64,000 nucleotides of DNA from Alkalihalobacillus trypoxylicola (GTDB lineage: Bacteria > Bacillota > Bacilli > Bacillales > Bacillaceae_D), in assembly GCF_001590785.1 (NCBI RefSeq), contig NZ_LTAO01000001.1:434001-498000 (forward strand). The letters run 5' to 3'. Numbering within the stretch: position 1 is the first letter of the stretch; every line of letters starts with the position of its first letter. A model generated the notes under the pieces. The model had not been told where the DNA came from, ran no database searches, and worked only from the letters and a program-made list of their open reading frames with translations. Shown piece after piece: positions 12,944-23,091 of this stretch. The translations under genes and the position numbers were made by a program.

Positions 12944-12967
12944 AATAAACCTCCAGTAATTTTGTAT

Positions 12968-13873
12968 TTAAACATAAGATAATGCTTTTTTTAAGACCGC
13001 CATTCTAACTGCTACACCATTTTTCATTTGTTTAAATATTCTTGAACGTTCACATTCTACCAATTCAGTTGCTATTTCCACACCCCTGTTAACTGGAGCA
13101 GGGTGAAGAATAATACTATTTGCTTTCATTCTTTTCTCTCTACTAACCGTTAATCCATACTGTAGGTGATAATCGTTTTCTTTATAAAAGCTTTCTTCAT
13201 GATGACGTTCATGTTGAATACGGAGCATCATCATCACATCAGCTATTTCAACAGCCTCGTCCATCGTGACGTATTGGTATTGCTCAGCATAGCCATTCAT
13301 CCAGGCTTGTGGTCCGCTAACATAAACATTGGCTCCAAACTTTGTGAGAATTTCGGCATTTGACCTAGCCACTCGACTATGTCTTAAATCCCCACAAATC
13401 ACAATATTCAAGTGATTTAAGCTACCGTACTCTTGCTGAATGGTTAATAAATCTAATAATGATTGAGTTGGATGATGTCCACAGCCATCCCCAGCATTTA
13501 TAATCGGAATTTGAATTCCTTTTAACTCTTCAAAATAAGCATCTTTTGGATGTCTGATGACGAGGACATCCGCCCCGATAGACTCAAGTGTTTTAGCGGT
13601 ATCATAAAGTGATTCACCTTTTTGAACACTAGATGTTTCGGCAGAAAAATTTAATACGTCTAAACCTAGTTTCTTTTCGGCTACTTCAAAGCTAAGCTTC
13701 GTTCGAGTGCTTGATTCAAAAAAGAGATTAGCTACAAACCTTTGCTTTTCAGAATTCCAAGTCGCACCTCTTGAAAAGCTTTCTGCTTCGGCTAATATTT
13801 CTTTAATTTCGATTAGTGTAAGATCTGTTAACTTATGAAGTCCTTTTTTTGAGTTCATTAGTAAGTCGAGCAT
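12968..13873 (-). CDS. pyrB: Aspartate carbamoyltransferase catalytic chain
   Basis: Condenses carbamoyl phosphate with aspartate, the committed step. 301 aa; there is no regulatory chain gene (pyrI), as expected for Bacillus. The carbamoyl-phosphate loop SSTRTK (residues 54-59) and the GHHPTQ segment (about residue 133) are intact. The start ATG 13873 has TGGAGGGG 6 nt upstream. It is preceded by the third PyrR attenuator, so transcription into the biosynthetic genes is cut when UMP is plentiful. Confidence 0.97.
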   Translation of the reverse strand: MLDLLMNSKKGLHKLTDLTLIEIKEILAEAESFSRGATWNSEKQRFVANLFFESSTRTKLSFEVAEKKLGLDVLNFSAETSSVQKGESLYDTAKTLESIGADVLVIRHPKDAYFEELKGIQIPIINAGDGCGHHPTQSLLDLLTIQQEYGSLNHLNIVICGDLRHSRVARSNAEILTKFGANVYVSGPQAWMNGYAEQYQYVTMDEAVEIADVMMMLRIQHERHHEESFYKENDYHLQYGLTVSREKRMKANSIILHPAPVNRGVEIATELVECERSRIFKQMKNGVAVRMAVLKKALSYV

Positions 13874-13929
13874 TTAAACCCCTCCATATGTTTTGTTTAT
13901 ACACATCTAACTACTGATTTTTTTATGAA

Positions 13930-14030
13930 AAAAAGCCCTAAATATACATTTAGGGCATGGTGAAAGGAGCCATAATCATAGAATCGATTACGCTTCCTTC
14001 CAAAAAGCCCCTTTTAAGTCTCTCTGTACT
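13930..14030 (-). promoter_or_regulatory. PyrR-dependent attenuator 3 (pyrP-pyrB intergenic)
   Basis: On the minus strand the RNA has the PyrR-binding core AGTACAGAGAGACT (14017-14030), which fits the AGUCCNGNGAGRCU family with one change, followed by a terminator hairpin GCCCTAAAT/ATTTAGGGC (13935-13956) with a U-rich tail. PyrR bound to UMP stabilises the anti-antiterminator and so favours termination. Confidence 0.88.
13935..13956 (-). terminator. Terminator hairpin of attenuator 3
   Basis: A 9-bp stem with a 4-nt loop is followed on the minus strand by seven T residues, 62 nt before the pyrB start. Confidence 0.88.
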
Positions 14031-14044
14031 TGTTTAAAGGATGC

Positions 14045-15373
14045 TTAACTATTCTGTTCGTTTACTTCTTCCTTGATAAGCTGCTGATTCTCTCCAAAAG
14101 CAGCCTTCTTGTCTGGCAATATTAAATGGAGAATAACCCCTACAAATGTTGCCAAGGCCATAGAAGCAATTTCAAAATCTTGATTAAACTTTAAAGCTGC
14201 TCCTCCGATTCCAATGACTAAAATCGATGAGGCAATGACTAGGTTTCTTTTAATTCCAAAATCAATTTTATTATCAATTAGCATTCTTATACCGGCTGAT
14301 GCGATAATTCCGAATAATAGGATTGAAATTCCACCCATAACCGCTGGAGGAATGGAAGAAATGAGCGCTGAAACCTTCCCAATGAAGGCAAATAATACGG
14401 CGATAACGGCTGTTCCACCAATAACATATACACTGTATACTCTCGTCATTGCTAATACACCAATATTTTCACCATAAGTCGTGTTAGGTGGTCCACCTAC
14501 AAAAGAAGCTACAATTGAGGCAAGTCCATCTCCCATAATAGAACGATGCAGTCCTGGTTTTTTAATAAAATTACGTCCGGTTACTTTACTCAAAACCATT
14601 TGTTGACCAATATGTTCAGCCAATGTCACGGCAGCAACAGGAACCATTATGAATATAACTGCCCATGAGAAATTGGGAGTATACGTAACAAAAGGCACCA
14701 TCATTTCTGGTGCTTGAAACCAGTTCGCTTCTAGTACTGCTGTAAAATCTACTAACCCTTGTACTGCAGCAAAAATATAACCACTTACTACTCCAACTAG
14801 TACAGGAATTAGACCAAAAAATCCTTTAAAAAACATATTAGCAATAATCGTAATGCTTAAAGTAAATAATGCAACGATGAAGTGCTGAAGACTGTATACA
14901 GAAGTGCCATCTTCCAAGCTAATGTTCATCGCCATGTCAACGGCTACTCCAGATAAACCTAAGCCGATTACCATAATAATAGGACCTACTACTGCAGGAG
15001 GTAAAATATTTAAAAGCCAATTTACTCCACTTCTTTTTACTCCTAAAGCTACTAAACCATAAACAATTCCAGCAAAGAATGTTCCAACCATTACACCTTC
15101 AGGTCCTCCAATGGCTTTTGCCGATATAATAGGACCTATAAAGGCAAATGAAGAGCCTAGGTACGCAGGAATTTGACCTCTCGTTACGAGTAAATAGGCT
15201 AATGTCCCTAAACCACTTGATAATAAAGCTACTGCAGGGCTTAACCCTACAATTGCTGGTACTAAAATCGTTGCTCCAAACATCGCAAATAAGTGCTGTA
15301 AACTTAAAATCATCCATTTATCAAAACGTGGTACATCTCTTATTCCTAACATTTCTTTTTCTTGACTCATCAT
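14045..15373 (-). CDS. pyrP: Uracil permease
   Basis: Proton-coupled uracil importer of the NCS2 family in the cytoplasmic membrane. About 442 aa with some 12-14 hydrophobic segments and the family motif GxxxGxTxYxEN seen as GGPPNTTYGENIG (about residues 290-302). The open frame extends upstream to 15454, but that part overlaps the attenuator. The real start is ATG 15373 or 15370, behind CAGGGGGAAC. It ends with a charged tail (KEEVNEQNS). Its place between pyrR and pyrB, flanked by attenuators, fits salvage uptake being controlled with synthesis. Confidence 0.95.
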   Translation of the reverse strand: MMSQEKEMLGIRDVPRFDKWMILSLQHLFAMFGATILVPAIVGLSPAVALLSSGLGTLAYLLVTRGQIPAYLGSSFAFIGPIISAKAIGGPEGVMVGTFFAGIVYGLVALGVKRSGVNWLLNILPPAVVGPIIMVIGLGLSGVAVDMAMNISLEDGTSVYSLQHFIVALFTLSITIIANMFFKGFFGLIPVLVGVVSGYIFAAVQGLVDFTAVLEANWFQAPEMMVPFVTYTPNFSWAVIFIMVPVAAVTLAEHIGQQMVLSKVTGRNFIKKPGLHRSIMGDGLASIVASFVGGPPNTTYGENIGVLAMTRVYSVYVIGGTAVIAVLFAFIGKVSALISSIPPAVMGGISILLFGIIASAGIRMLIDNKIDFGIKRNLVIASSILVIGIGGAALKFNQDFEIASMALATFVGVILHLILPDKKAAFGENQQLIKEEVNEQNS

Positions 15374-15395
15374 GTTCCCCCTGTTGTTACTCTTA

Positions 15396-15514
15396 AAAAA
15401 AGCCCTCTTTGCCTGTTTGGCTAAGAGGACTGCAGAGGTAAGTCGAAACGACATACCTTACCCTAGGTTTAATAAAACCAAGGTTTTCTCTGCTCTTAGC
15501 AGTCTCTCAGGACT
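15396..15514 (-). promoter_or_regulatory. PyrR-dependent attenuator 2 (pyrR-pyrP intergenic)
   Basis: The PyrR-binding core AGTCCTGAGAGACT (15501-15514) matches the consensus. It is followed by an antiterminator stretch and a terminator stem (15401-15431) with a seven-T tail, just before the pyrP ribosome binding site. Confidence 0.92.
15401..15431 (-). terminator. Terminator hairpin of attenuator 2
   Basis: AGTCCTCTTAGCC (minus strand) pairs with GGCAAAGAGGGCT with one mismatch and one wobble, followed by TTTTTT. Confidence 0.88.
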
Positions 15515-15534
15515 GTTTTAAAGAGTTTAACTTA

Positions 15535-16074
<540 letters not shown>

Positions 16075-16110
16075 TTAGCCACCTCCTTGCTTATCTTTTC
16101 ATTAAAAATA

Positions 16111-16212
16111 AAAAACCTCTTGTCTAATCGAAAGACAAGAGGGCAGTATGAATGATTGACAGATTGATTTCCAATCAGCTTTTCATCGTTTCCTTCTTAG
16201 TCTCTCGGGACT
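16111..16212 (-). promoter_or_regulatory. PyrR-dependent attenuator 1 (pyrR 5' leader)
   Basis: The PyrR-binding core AGTCCCGAGAGACT (16199-16212) near the 5' end of the leader is followed by a terminator hairpin at 16116-16142 with a T-run, 45 nt before the pyrR start. The three leaders of this operon share the GAGAGACT element. Confidence 0.92.
16116..16142 (-). terminator. Terminator hairpin of attenuator 1
   Basis: CCTCTTGTCT pairs perfectly with AGACAAGAGG around a 7-nt loop, followed on the minus strand by TTTTTTA. Confidence 0.92.
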
Positions 16213-16240
16213 ACAGTTAAAGGATATGAAGTTCTTATTT

Positions 16241-16269
16241 AATATCCCATACATATGGAATGATGTCAA
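16241..16269 (-). promoter_or_regulatory. Sigma-A promoter of the pyr operon
   Basis: On the minus strand TTGACA (16264-16269) and GATATT (16241-16246) are separated by 17 nt. The -35 overlaps the stop codon of the upstream pseudouridine synthase gene. Transcription would start about 20 nt before the first PyrR site. Confidence 0.75.
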
Positions 16270-17180
16270 CTAATAATTCGCAAATGGTTTAAAGTATCCT
16301 CCATCTCTTGCGGTAGCTTAGAAGAAAATTCTAGCCATTCATCCGTTCTTGGATGATTAAAGCCAATTGTCGATGCATGTAGAGCTTGACCATTCAATGA
16401 TAATGTTTTTTTTGGCCCATATTTGGGGTCACCAGCTAATGGATGTCCAATATATTTCATATGAACTCTAATTTGGTGTGTTCTTCCTGTTTCTAATTCA
16501 CATTGGAGGTAGCTATAATCATTAAACCTCTCTAAAACGGTAAAATGCGTGACAGCATCACGGGAGTGTTCATCGGTAACGGTCATGCTCTGACGGTCTT
16601 TTTTATCCCTTCCAATTGGAGCGTCAATTGTACCTGTTTGATGGTCAATGACACCATGAACAATCGCTTGATAGACCCTTTTAGTCGTTTTATTTTTTAA
16701 TTGATTAACTAATGATTCATGAGCTACGTCATTTTTAGCAACCATTAGTAATCCAGAAGTATCTTTATCAATACGATGAACAATTCCTGGTCTTATTACG
16801 CCATTAATCCCTGATAAATCTTGACAATGATAAAGAAGAGCATGCACAAGAGTACCTGTATAATGGCCAGGAGCTGGATGAACGACCATTCCCTTTGGTT
16901 TATTAACAACAAGCACATCTGCATCTTCATACACAATATCTAGTGGGATATTTTCAGGTTTTAACTCCATAGCTTCTGGCTCTGGAACGTGAACGGTAAT
17001 CATATCCTTTTCGTTTACCTTATAATTACTTTTTATACTTTTTCCATTAACAAGCACATGCTGTTCTTTTATCCATTGTTGTACTTGTGTTCTTGACCAC
17101 TCCTGCTCTAAAACCGTCAAAAGTTTATCAATTCGTTCCTGATGATTTTCCTCTGTAACCGTCCATTCAAAAACATTCAT
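16266..17180 (-). CDS. RluD-family 23S rRNA pseudouridine synthase (YlyB-like)
   Basis: Isomerises uridine to pseudouridine in large-subunit rRNA. 304 aa. An N-terminal S4 RNA-binding domain (about residues 12-75, with LVNGKSIKSNYKV) is followed by the RluA/RluD catalytic domain. The catalytic aspartate is in HRIDKDTSGLLMVAK (about residues 136-150). The ATG at 17180 overlaps the lspA stop (ATGA), so it is cotranscribed with lspA. The target positions cannot be told from sequence alone. Confidence 0.92.
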   Translation of the reverse strand: MNVFEWTVTEENHQERIDKLLTVLEQEWSRTQVQQWIKEQHVLVNGKSIKSNYKVNEKDMITVHVPEPEAMELKPENIPLDIVYEDADVLVVNKPKGMVVHPAPGHYTGTLVHALLYHCQDLSGINGVIRPGIVHRIDKDTSGLLMVAKNDVAHESLVNQLKNKTTKRVYQAIVHGVIDHQTGTIDAPIGRDKKDRQSMTVTDEHSRDAVTHFTVLERFNDYSYLQCELETGRTHQIRVHMKYIGHPLAGDPKYGPKKTLSLNGQALHASTIGFNHPRTDEWLEFSSKLPQEMEDTLNHLRIIS

Positions 17181-17647
17181 TTATTGTTCCCCTTTTTCGC
17201 TTTTCGTTCGTCTAAAATCATTTTCAAAAATAATAATCCTACTCCAATACATAGTGCCGAATCTGCCACATTAAAAATGGGGAAGCTATAACCAAAAATA
17301 TATGTATCAACAAAATCGACTACTTCCCCCCTAAATAGGCGATCGATGAAATTACCTAATGCTCCACCAAGTATTAATGCAAGGGATGTTCCATAAAGCT
17401 TTTCATGCTTCCCTTCCTTTTGCATAAAATAAATAACTGCAATAACCGCTATAAAGGTAACGATATAAAAAAACCACATTTGTCCTTGCAAAATACCAAA
17501 CGCAGCTCCCTTATTACGATGGGAAGTTATATATAATACATTTTCAATAATGGGAATTCGCTGGGCTATTTCCATTTGAGTAGCAACTAACCATTTGGTT
17601 ATTTGGTCTAAAAGAATCACTAATGCTGCAATGAGATAATAAATCAA
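17177..17647 (-). CDS. lspA: Lipoprotein signal peptidase (signal peptidase II)
   Basis: Aspartic membrane protease that removes the signal peptide from diacylglyceryl-prolipoproteins. About 156 aa with four transmembrane helices. The two catalytic aspartates are in GNFIDRL and FNVADSAL. The open frame extends upstream to 17722, but the true start is very probably TTG 17647 (MIYYLIAAL), with GGAGG about 7 nt before it and the length of known LspA proteins. It runs with the downstream pseudouridine synthase as in B. subtilis. Confidence 0.95.
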   Translation of the reverse strand: MIYYLIAALVILLDQITKWLVATQMEIAQRIPIIENVLYITSHRNKGAAFGILQGQMWFFYIVTFIAVIAVIYFMQKEGKHEKLYGTSLALILGGALGNFIDRLFRGEVVDFVDTYIFGYSFPIFNVADSALCIGVGLLFLKMILDERKAKKGNNK

Positions 17648-17718
17648 TGTTAATCCTCCGTTCTTTGGAAACTCTACTGTAGCATTATAGCACAAATAGA
17701 GGGGAATAACCCCTCTAA

Positions 17719-18378
17719 TCATTCTTCATTTTCTTCAAAATAATGAGCTAAGTGGACATTTCGTTGAAACTGCACGTTGTCTGCTCCTTGATAACCTTCA
17801 ATACCTGTTGAGAGGAATCCTTCTATTTCCTCTACATACCCAATTGATTCGTCATCTTCATCTAATGAAGCGTCCTCATAAGTCATACTATTATCATTAA
17901 ACCTAGCTACAGCTTGATATGCATCCTCTGCATCAAACTGTGTTTCATGATCGTTATGATCGTATTCGTAACGTGAAAAACCTTGCAATACATCTTCTTC
18001 AACCGGTCGATAATTGGAAACGGTATGTGAAGATTTTTCTACAATCGTTCGAGCTGTAGGTGCAGCATTCAGTCGTTCGATGGGAATTTGTTGACCCGTT
18101 TTTTCGCAAATGCCGTAGGTTCCTTTTTCGATGCGTTCAAGCGCATCTACTATTTCATGATATTCATTTAGAGAATGTTCTTCTAATGCAAAATCCTTTT
18201 CTCGTTCATATAAATCTGTTGCTGTATCAGCAGGATGATTATCATATTGTGAAAGCTCACCCGTTCCAGCCGATAAGCTATTATGATGTTCACTCTCTTG
18301 TTTACTTTGTATTTTCTTTTCTAATTCCTCTTTTTGTTTTTGTAGTATTTTCTGTAACCTTAGTATATATGGATCCAT
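17719..18378 (-). CDS. DksA/TraR-type protein of the YteA sporulation family (YlyA-like)
   Basis: 219 aa. The N-terminal half is a charged coiled coil typical of DksA-like proteins. The centre holds the remnant zinc-finger region GTYGICEKTGQQIPIERL (about residues 100-117). The C-terminal half is acidic, with the SRYEYDHND segment typical of YteA proteins. Only one cysteine remains where a C4 finger would need four, so zinc binding is unlikely. In B. subtilis YlyA is reported to bind RNA polymerase and affect forespore (sigma-G) genes; transfer of that role here is inference. It starts at ATG 18378 behind GGGGAGGTGAGAGG. Confidence 0.85.
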   Translation of the reverse strand: MDPYILRLQKILQKQKEELEKKIQSKQESEHHNSLSAGTGELSQYDNHPADTATDLYEREKDFALEEHSLNEYHEIVDALERIEKGTYGICEKTGQQIPIERLNAAPTARTIVEKSSHTVSNYRPVEEDVLQGFSRYEYDHNDHETQFDAEDAYQAVARFNDNSMTYEDASLDEDDESIGYVEEIEGFLSTGIEGYQGADNVQFQRNVHLAHYFEENEE

Positions 18379-18550
18379 CCTCTCACCTCCCCAGTTGTTA
18401 AAGCTTTAGATCCATTTTTAGCATTCCACAACCGCATGTAATTAGACAACGTAACTTTTTACAGTTTAAAGACCATCCAATCGTACAAAATAATACAAAA
18501 AGTATAAAAAACTTCATTGAACCATTACTTTAATGTTTGTTCTAAACACA

Positions 18551-18586
18551 AAAAAGCGAAATGGAGCAACCCCCATTTCACTTTTT
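18551..18586 (-). terminator. Intrinsic terminator after ileS
   Basis: On the minus strand AAAAAGTGAAATGG pairs with CCATTTCGCTTTTT, ending in a T-run, 10 nt after the ileS stop. The stem is nearly the same as that at 1878-1917. Confidence 0.9.
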
Positions 18587-18595
18587 ATTTTAGAA

Positions 18596-21370
18596 TTATT
18601 CTACATCTCTATAATGAGTGCTGACTGTTTCCGCACAAGATTGACATAGACTTGGATGAAGTTTATTTTCTCCCACTGATTCAGATACAGTCCAGCAGCG
18701 TTCACAAACAGTTCCTTCCGCAGCAGTCACAGCTACGGCTAAATGTTCAAATGTAACACTTTCTTGACTAGCTTGATTTAAGCCTTTTACTAAATGTACT
18801 TTAGATACAATAAAGAGTTTTTCTAGCCTATTAATTCCTGCTAATAACTCATACTTTTGATCATCAGCATAAATAGTTAGAGCGGCTTCTAGCGATTTAC
18901 CAATGACTTTTTCATTACGTGCATGCTCTAAAGCCTTTAGAATTTCGCTGCGAATGTCCATAAAATTATTCCAAGTATTTTTCAATTCTTCGACATCACC
19001 AAATGTACGAGCTTCAGGCATTTCTGTTAATTGAACGCTCTCTCCTTCAACATTTGGAGTATTTTCCCAAACTTCATCAGCAGTATGAGGAAGAATTGGA
19101 GATACTAACTTCGCTAATGTTACAACCGTCTCATACATAACCGTTTGAATGGCACGTCTTTCTGGATGGTTACTATGCTCGATATAAAGAGTATCCTTTG
19201 CTAAATCCATATAGAACGAGCTTAATTGTATCGTACAGAAGTTATGAAGCGTGTGATAAACTTGTGAGAAATTGTACTCCTCATATCCTTTTTTCACACT
19301 TTCCACCACTTCATTTAACTCTACAAGCATGAATAAATTTACACCATCTAAATCTTGATCAGAAACTGAATCAGTAGCTGGATTAAAATCATGTAAATTT
19401 CCTAATAGAAATCTAAAGGTATTCCTAATTTTTCGATAAGCTTCAGATACTTGCTTTAAAATTTCATCCGAAACACGAACGTCTGCTTGGTAATCTACTG
19501 AAGCTACCCATAAACGTAGAATATCTGCTCCTAATTGCTTCATAACATCATTTGGAATGACTGTATTGCCAATCGACTTACTCATTTTTCGACCTTGGCC
19601 ATCCAATGCAAAACCATGACTAAGAATAGAGCGGTAAGGCGCTTTACCTGTTACGGCTACTCCAGTAGAAAGAGATGAATTAAACCAGCCACGATATTGG
19701 TCTGAGCCCTCTAGATATAAGTCTGCAGGTCGCTGTAAATCCTCACGTTCTTCTAACACTGATTGATGGGACGATCCCGAATCAAACCATACATCCATAA
19801 TGTCCATTTCTCTTGTGAATGACCCATTAGGACTGTGCTCTGAAGTAAAGCCTTCTGGCAATAATTGTTCCGTTTCCCATTCAAACCAAATGTTAGAACC
19901 GTGCTTTCTAAATAAGGATGATACATGGTCGATCGTTTCATCTGTAATAATCGGCTCTCCATTTTCACCATAAAATACAGGAATAGGAACTCCCCATGCT
20001 CTTTGACGCGAAATACACCAATCTCCTCGGTCTCTTACCATGTTATATAAACGTGTTTCTCCCCATTTTGGAATCCATTTAACATCTTGTACCGCTTGTA
20101 AGAGTTCTTCTCTAAAGTTTTCAATAGAAGCAAACCACTGCGCCGTTGCACGATAAATAACAGGCTTTTTCGTACGCCAATCATGCGCATAGGAATGGGT
20201 AATGAATGATAGCTTTAAAAGAGCTCCCACTTCTTCTAGCTTCTCTCCAATAGGCTTATTAGCTTGGTCATAGAATAACCCTTCAAAGCCTGGTGCTTCA
20301 TCGGTCATATTTCCTTTATCATCTACAGGACATAAAACATCTAACCCATATTTTTGTCCAACTAAATAGTCATCCTCACCATGTCCTGGAGCCGTGTGTA
20401 CACAACCAGTTCCAGCATCTAGTGTTACATGCTCACCTAAGATGACGAGAGATTCACGATCATAAAACGGATGCTTTGCCGTTACATATTCTAGTTGAGA
20501 GCCTCTTAATGTTTTGATTACTTGATGATCGTTCCATTCTAATTCCTCTACAAGTGACTCCAATAGTCCCGATGCTACGATAAATTTATGTTCATTAACA
20601 AGCACGACACTGTATTCTAGCTCAGGATGAACCGTAATACCTAAATTAGCTGGAATTGTCCAAGGAGTTGTTGTCCAGATGACTATTTTCTCATCACCAT
20701 CTAGTACAGATTTTCCATCCAGTACATCAAAAGCTACATAAATAGAAGGGGAACGCTTATCTTGATATTCAATTTCAGCTTCTGCAAGAGCAGACTCTGA
20801 TGAAGGCGACCAATAGACTGGCTTTTTCCCTTTATAGATATAACCTTTTTTCGCCATTTCACCAAACACCTTAATTTGCTGAGCTTCATAGGATTTGTCT
20901 AGAGTAATGTAAGGGTTCCACCAGTCACCACGAACACCTAATCTCAAAAACTGCTCACGCTGACGCTCCACCTGTTTTAGTGCATATTCTTCACAAAGCT
21001 TACGAAAAGCTGCTACTGTCATTTCTTTTCGTTTTACTTTTCCTTTTTTTGTTAAGGCTGTTTCAATAGGTAAACCATGAGTATCCCAACCAGGCACATA
21101 AGGTGCATGAAACCCTGACATTGATTTATAGCGTACGATAAAATCCTTTAAAATTTTATTAAGCGCATGCCCCATATGGATATCTCCGTTGGCATATGGA
21201 GGTCCATCATGTAAGATAAACATTGGTTTTCCTTTTGTTTTTTCTTGAACCTTTTTATAAATATCCATCTCTGCCCATTGTTCCTGTCTTTTAGGTTCAT
21301 TTTGGGGCAAATTCCCGCGCATTGGGAACTTTGTCTTTGGCATTAATAAGGTGCTTTTATAATCGACCAT
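18596..21370 (-). CDS. ileS: Isoleucyl-tRNA synthetase
   Basis: Class I aminoacyl-tRNA synthetase that charges tRNA-Ile, with an editing domain that removes valine. 924 aa. The HIGH-type motif is HMGH (residues 65-68), the editing domain lies in the middle (about 190-400), KMSKS is in [10 protein letters not shown] (near residue 595), and the C-terminus has a zinc finger with CERCW...CQSC. The start ATG 21370 has GAGGAGG about 10 nt upstream. Expression is controlled by the T-box leader just upstream with an AUC specifier. This is the eukaryote-unlike, B. subtilis-type (mupirocin-sensitive class) enzyme by overall length and layout. Confidence 0.97.
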   Translation of the reverse strand: MVDYKSTLLMPKTKFPMRGNLPQNEPKRQEQWAEMDIYKKVQEKTKGKPMFILHDGPPYANGDIHMGHALNKILKDFIVRYKSMSGFHAPYVPGWDTHGLPIETALTKKGKVKRKEMTVAAFRKLCEEYALKQVERQREQFLRLGVRGDWWNPYITLDKSYEAQQIKVFGEMAKKGYIYKGKKPVYWSPSSESALAEAEIEYQDKRSPSIYVAFDVLDGKSVLDGDEKIVIWTTTPWTIPANLGITVHPELEYSVVLVNEHKFIVASGLLESLVEELEWNDHQVIKTLRGSQLEYVTAKHPFYDRESLVILGEHVTLDAGTGCVHTAPGHGEDDYLVGQKYGLDVLCPVDDKGNMTDEAPGFEGLFYDQANKPIGEKLEEVGALLKLSFITHSYAHDWRTKKPVIYRATAQWFASIENFREELLQAVQDVKWIPKWGETRLYNMVRDRGDWCISRQRAWGVPIPVFYGENGEPIITDETIDHVSSLFRKHGSNIWFEWETEQLLPEGFTSEHSPNGSFTREMDIMDVWFDSGSSHQSVLEEREDLQRPADLYLEGSDQYRGWFNSSLSTGVAVTGKAPYRSILSHGFALDGQGRKMSKSIGNTVIPNDVMKQLGADILRLWVASVDYQADVRVSDEILKQVSEAYRKIRNTFRFLLGNLHDFNPATDSVSDQDLDGVNLFMLVELNEVVESVKKGYEEYNFSQVYHTLHNFCTIQLSSFYMDLAKDTLYIEHSNHPERRAIQTVMYETVVTLAKLVSPILPHTADEVWENTPNVEGESVQLTEMPEARTFGDVEELKNTWNNFMDIRSEILKALEHARNEKVIGKSLEAALTIYADDQKYELLAGINRLEKLFIVSKVHLVKGLNQASQESVTFEHLAVAVTAAEGTVCERCWTVSESVGENKLHPSLCQSCAETVSTHYRDVE

Positions 21371-21420
21371 ATTCCGTAATCCTCCTCAAATGTCTTGCTT
21401 ACAAACCATATTTTCTAGAC

Positions 21421-21681
21421 AAAATAAAAAAAGTCCTCTCATCCCTAGTAGGGACGAGAAGACTACCCGTGGTACCACCCTAATGAGAAAACAAATGTCT
21501 CCCACTTTAGTCACTCGTAACGTAAGTACTACGTATCCCTTACTTTAGGTTCAGGGATAAAACTAAAAGGTGATATTCCTCATGATAACCATTTCGAGCT
21601 TACACCGTCCTCGAATCGCTTAAAAAGGTTTTGTATGATGAGTACTGTCCTCTATAATCGTCTGTTATATGGATATTAAGT
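21421..21681 (-). promoter_or_regulatory. Isoleucine T-box riboswitch upstream of ileS
   Basis: The minus strand carries the T-box core AGGGTGGTACCACGG (21467-21481) just before a terminator stem (21432-21464). The specifier bulge context GGAATATCACC gives ATC (Ile) at 21572-21574. Uncharged tRNA-Ile would pair with the specifier and with the T-box bulge, favouring the antiterminator. Confidence 0.95.
21432..21464 (-). terminator. T-box terminator hairpin
   Basis: AGTCTTCTCGTCCCT pairs with AGGGATGAGAGGACT (minus strand), followed by TTTTTTT. Confidence 0.93.
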
Positions 21682-21687
21682 GTTATT

Positions 21688-21716
21688 ATTATAAAATAGC
21701 TTGGAAAGAAGTGCAA
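21688..21716 (-). promoter_or_regulatory. Sigma-A promoter of ileS
   Basis: On the minus strand TTGCAC (21711-21716), a 17-nt spacer and a perfect TATAAT (21688-21693) stand immediately upstream of the T-box RNA. Confidence 0.88.
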
Positions 21717-21724
21717 CTTAGAAA

Positions 21725-22210
21725 TTAATTAGTAGCTTCCTCTTCTTCCTCGACCGTCACTTGGTCCCAATCCTCTGTTTGAAGCATCTCTAGCTGCGCT
21801 TCAATTAACATTTTAAATCTCATTTTATAAACAGAAGCTTGTTTTTTAATTTCTTCCATCTCAATCATCACTTTACGTGATTTAGTCAGTGCATCATTTA
21901 TGATGCGATCCGCATTTTTTTCCGCTTCCTTAACAATTAATTGAGCTTCCTTTTGAGCATTTCTTCGAACTTCCTCAGCTGATTCTTGGGCAACTAAAAT
22001 GGATTTGTTTAACGTTTCCTCTATGTTTTTAAAATGCTCTAGCTTCTCATCCAGGTCTGTTACTCGAGCAAATAAGTCCTTTTTTTCACGTAAAACGGCT
22101 TCATAATCCTTAATAATCTGGTCAAGAAACTCGTTTACCTCATCTTCGTCATAGCCACGAAAAGTTCTCGTAAATTCTTTGTTATGAATATCTAATGGCG
22201 TTAAAGGCAA
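21725..22210 (-). CDS. divIVA: Cell division initiation / polar curvature-sensing protein DivIVA
   Basis: Coiled-coil protein that binds negatively curved membrane at septa and poles and directs MinJ/MinD and, in sporulation, chromosome anchoring. About 161 aa. The N-terminal lipid-binding domain (DIHNKEFTRTFRGYDEDEVNEFLD, here quoted only in part: FRGYDEDEVNEF) is followed by two coiled-coil blocks (about 30-55 and 65-130) and an acidic tail. The start is TTG 22210 (MPLTPLDIH), with GGAGG 8 nt upstream, rather than GTG 22219; the family begins MPLTP. It lies between ileS and the ylmH-sepF group as in B. subtilis. Confidence 0.95.
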   Translation of the reverse strand: MPLTPLDIHNKEFTRTFRGYDEDEVNEFLDQIIKDYEAVLREKKDLFARVTDLDEKLEHFKNIEETLNKSILVAQESAEEVRRNAQKEAQLIVKEAEKNADRIINDALTKSRKVMIEMEEIKKQASVYKMRFKMLIEAQLEMLQTEDWDQVTVEEEEEATN

Positions 22211-22307
22211 TGCCGACACCTCCGTCTATCAACTGTCATTTAAATTTTTTACTGCTTTTAATGATTCGACAAACTTTTCTTATTCCCTTTAAAAAACTAT
22301 ACACTAC

Positions 22308-23081
22308 TTATTTTTTTACTCGATAAGAGACTCTTATTTTCCCTTTTTTGGTTGTTCCTTCTATTTGTAATAACTGACTTCTACCGTAGCTACGAACAGA
22401 AAGATGATCTCTTTCAGTAAGCTGATAAGAGCCAGATTCGATTACTTTCCAGTTTACTTTAACATAACCTTTTTTAAGAAGGGGATCCACTTTTGAACGA
22501 GAGAGTCGATAGATTTCTGAAATAACAGCATCTAATCGTAAAGAGGACAATGTCCCACTAGCTTCGCTCCAATTTTCTATGACTTGCAATTGCTCTCCAA
22601 AAGGCTGTTTCTGAAGCTTTACAGAAGCTTTTCCTATACTCGTTACATTTACTTCAACAAATGAAGCCACTTCTTTTGCTGTAATAAATTGAATTCGCTC
22701 ATCTTTAATAAAAATGTCTCCAAACTTTTCACGCTTTAAACCAATAGCCATTAATGAACCTAAAATATCACGGTGTTGTAATTGTAAAAATTTCACTGGA
22801 TAGTTCAGCTCAAAAAGAGTGCAATCAAAACTTTCCTCATTAACTTCTATGTAGGGCGGAGCTAAAAATGCTCTTTTTCTCTCCACTTCTCCCATTCCTC
22901 CAAAAAAAGCAAGAGAAATTTCATCATCATTTCCTATGATGAGCTGAATGATTTCTTGCTGTCGTGGGTCAAGAAAATCAGTAAGCTTTTCACTATAATG
23001 ATATTTAACCTCTTTTTGCCACGATAATACCTGGTCGACGAATGAACGTTCTTCTTCTCTAAAATGTTGATATATAGACAT
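22308..23081 (-). CDS. ylmH: YlmH family S4-domain RNA-binding protein
   Basis: 257 aa with a C-terminal S4 domain (about residues 182-240, with RLDAVISEIYRLSRSKV) and an N-terminal YlmH-specific domain. YlmH homologs act in ribosome quality control on peptidyl-tRNA-50S complexes, parallel to RqcH, and the gene is also found in division clusters. The ribosome binding site is weak: GTGATTT directly precedes ATG 23081, and the gene follows ylmG by 10 nt, so translational coupling is likely. rqcH is in the same window 20 kb away. Confidence 0.93.
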   Translation of the reverse strand: MSIYQHFREEERSFVDQVLSWQKEVKYHYSEKLTDFLDPRQQEIIQLIIGNDDEISLAFFGGMGEVERKRAFLAPPYIEVNEESFDCTLFELNYPVKFLQLQHRDILGSLMAIGLKREKFGDIFIKDERIQFITAKEVASFVEVNVTSIGKASVKLQKQPFGEQLQVIENWSEASGTLSSLRLDAVISEIYRLSRSKVDPLLKKGYVKVNWKVIESGSYQLTERDHLSVRSYGRSQLLQIEGTTKKGKIRVSYRVKK

Positions 23082-23091
23082 AAATCACATT

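Noticed and set aside
18379-18550. Possible small RNA or promoter cluster between ileS and the YteA-like gene
   Set aside because: AT-rich sequence with isolated TATACT-like words but no paired -35 and no stable hairpin beyond the ileS terminator.
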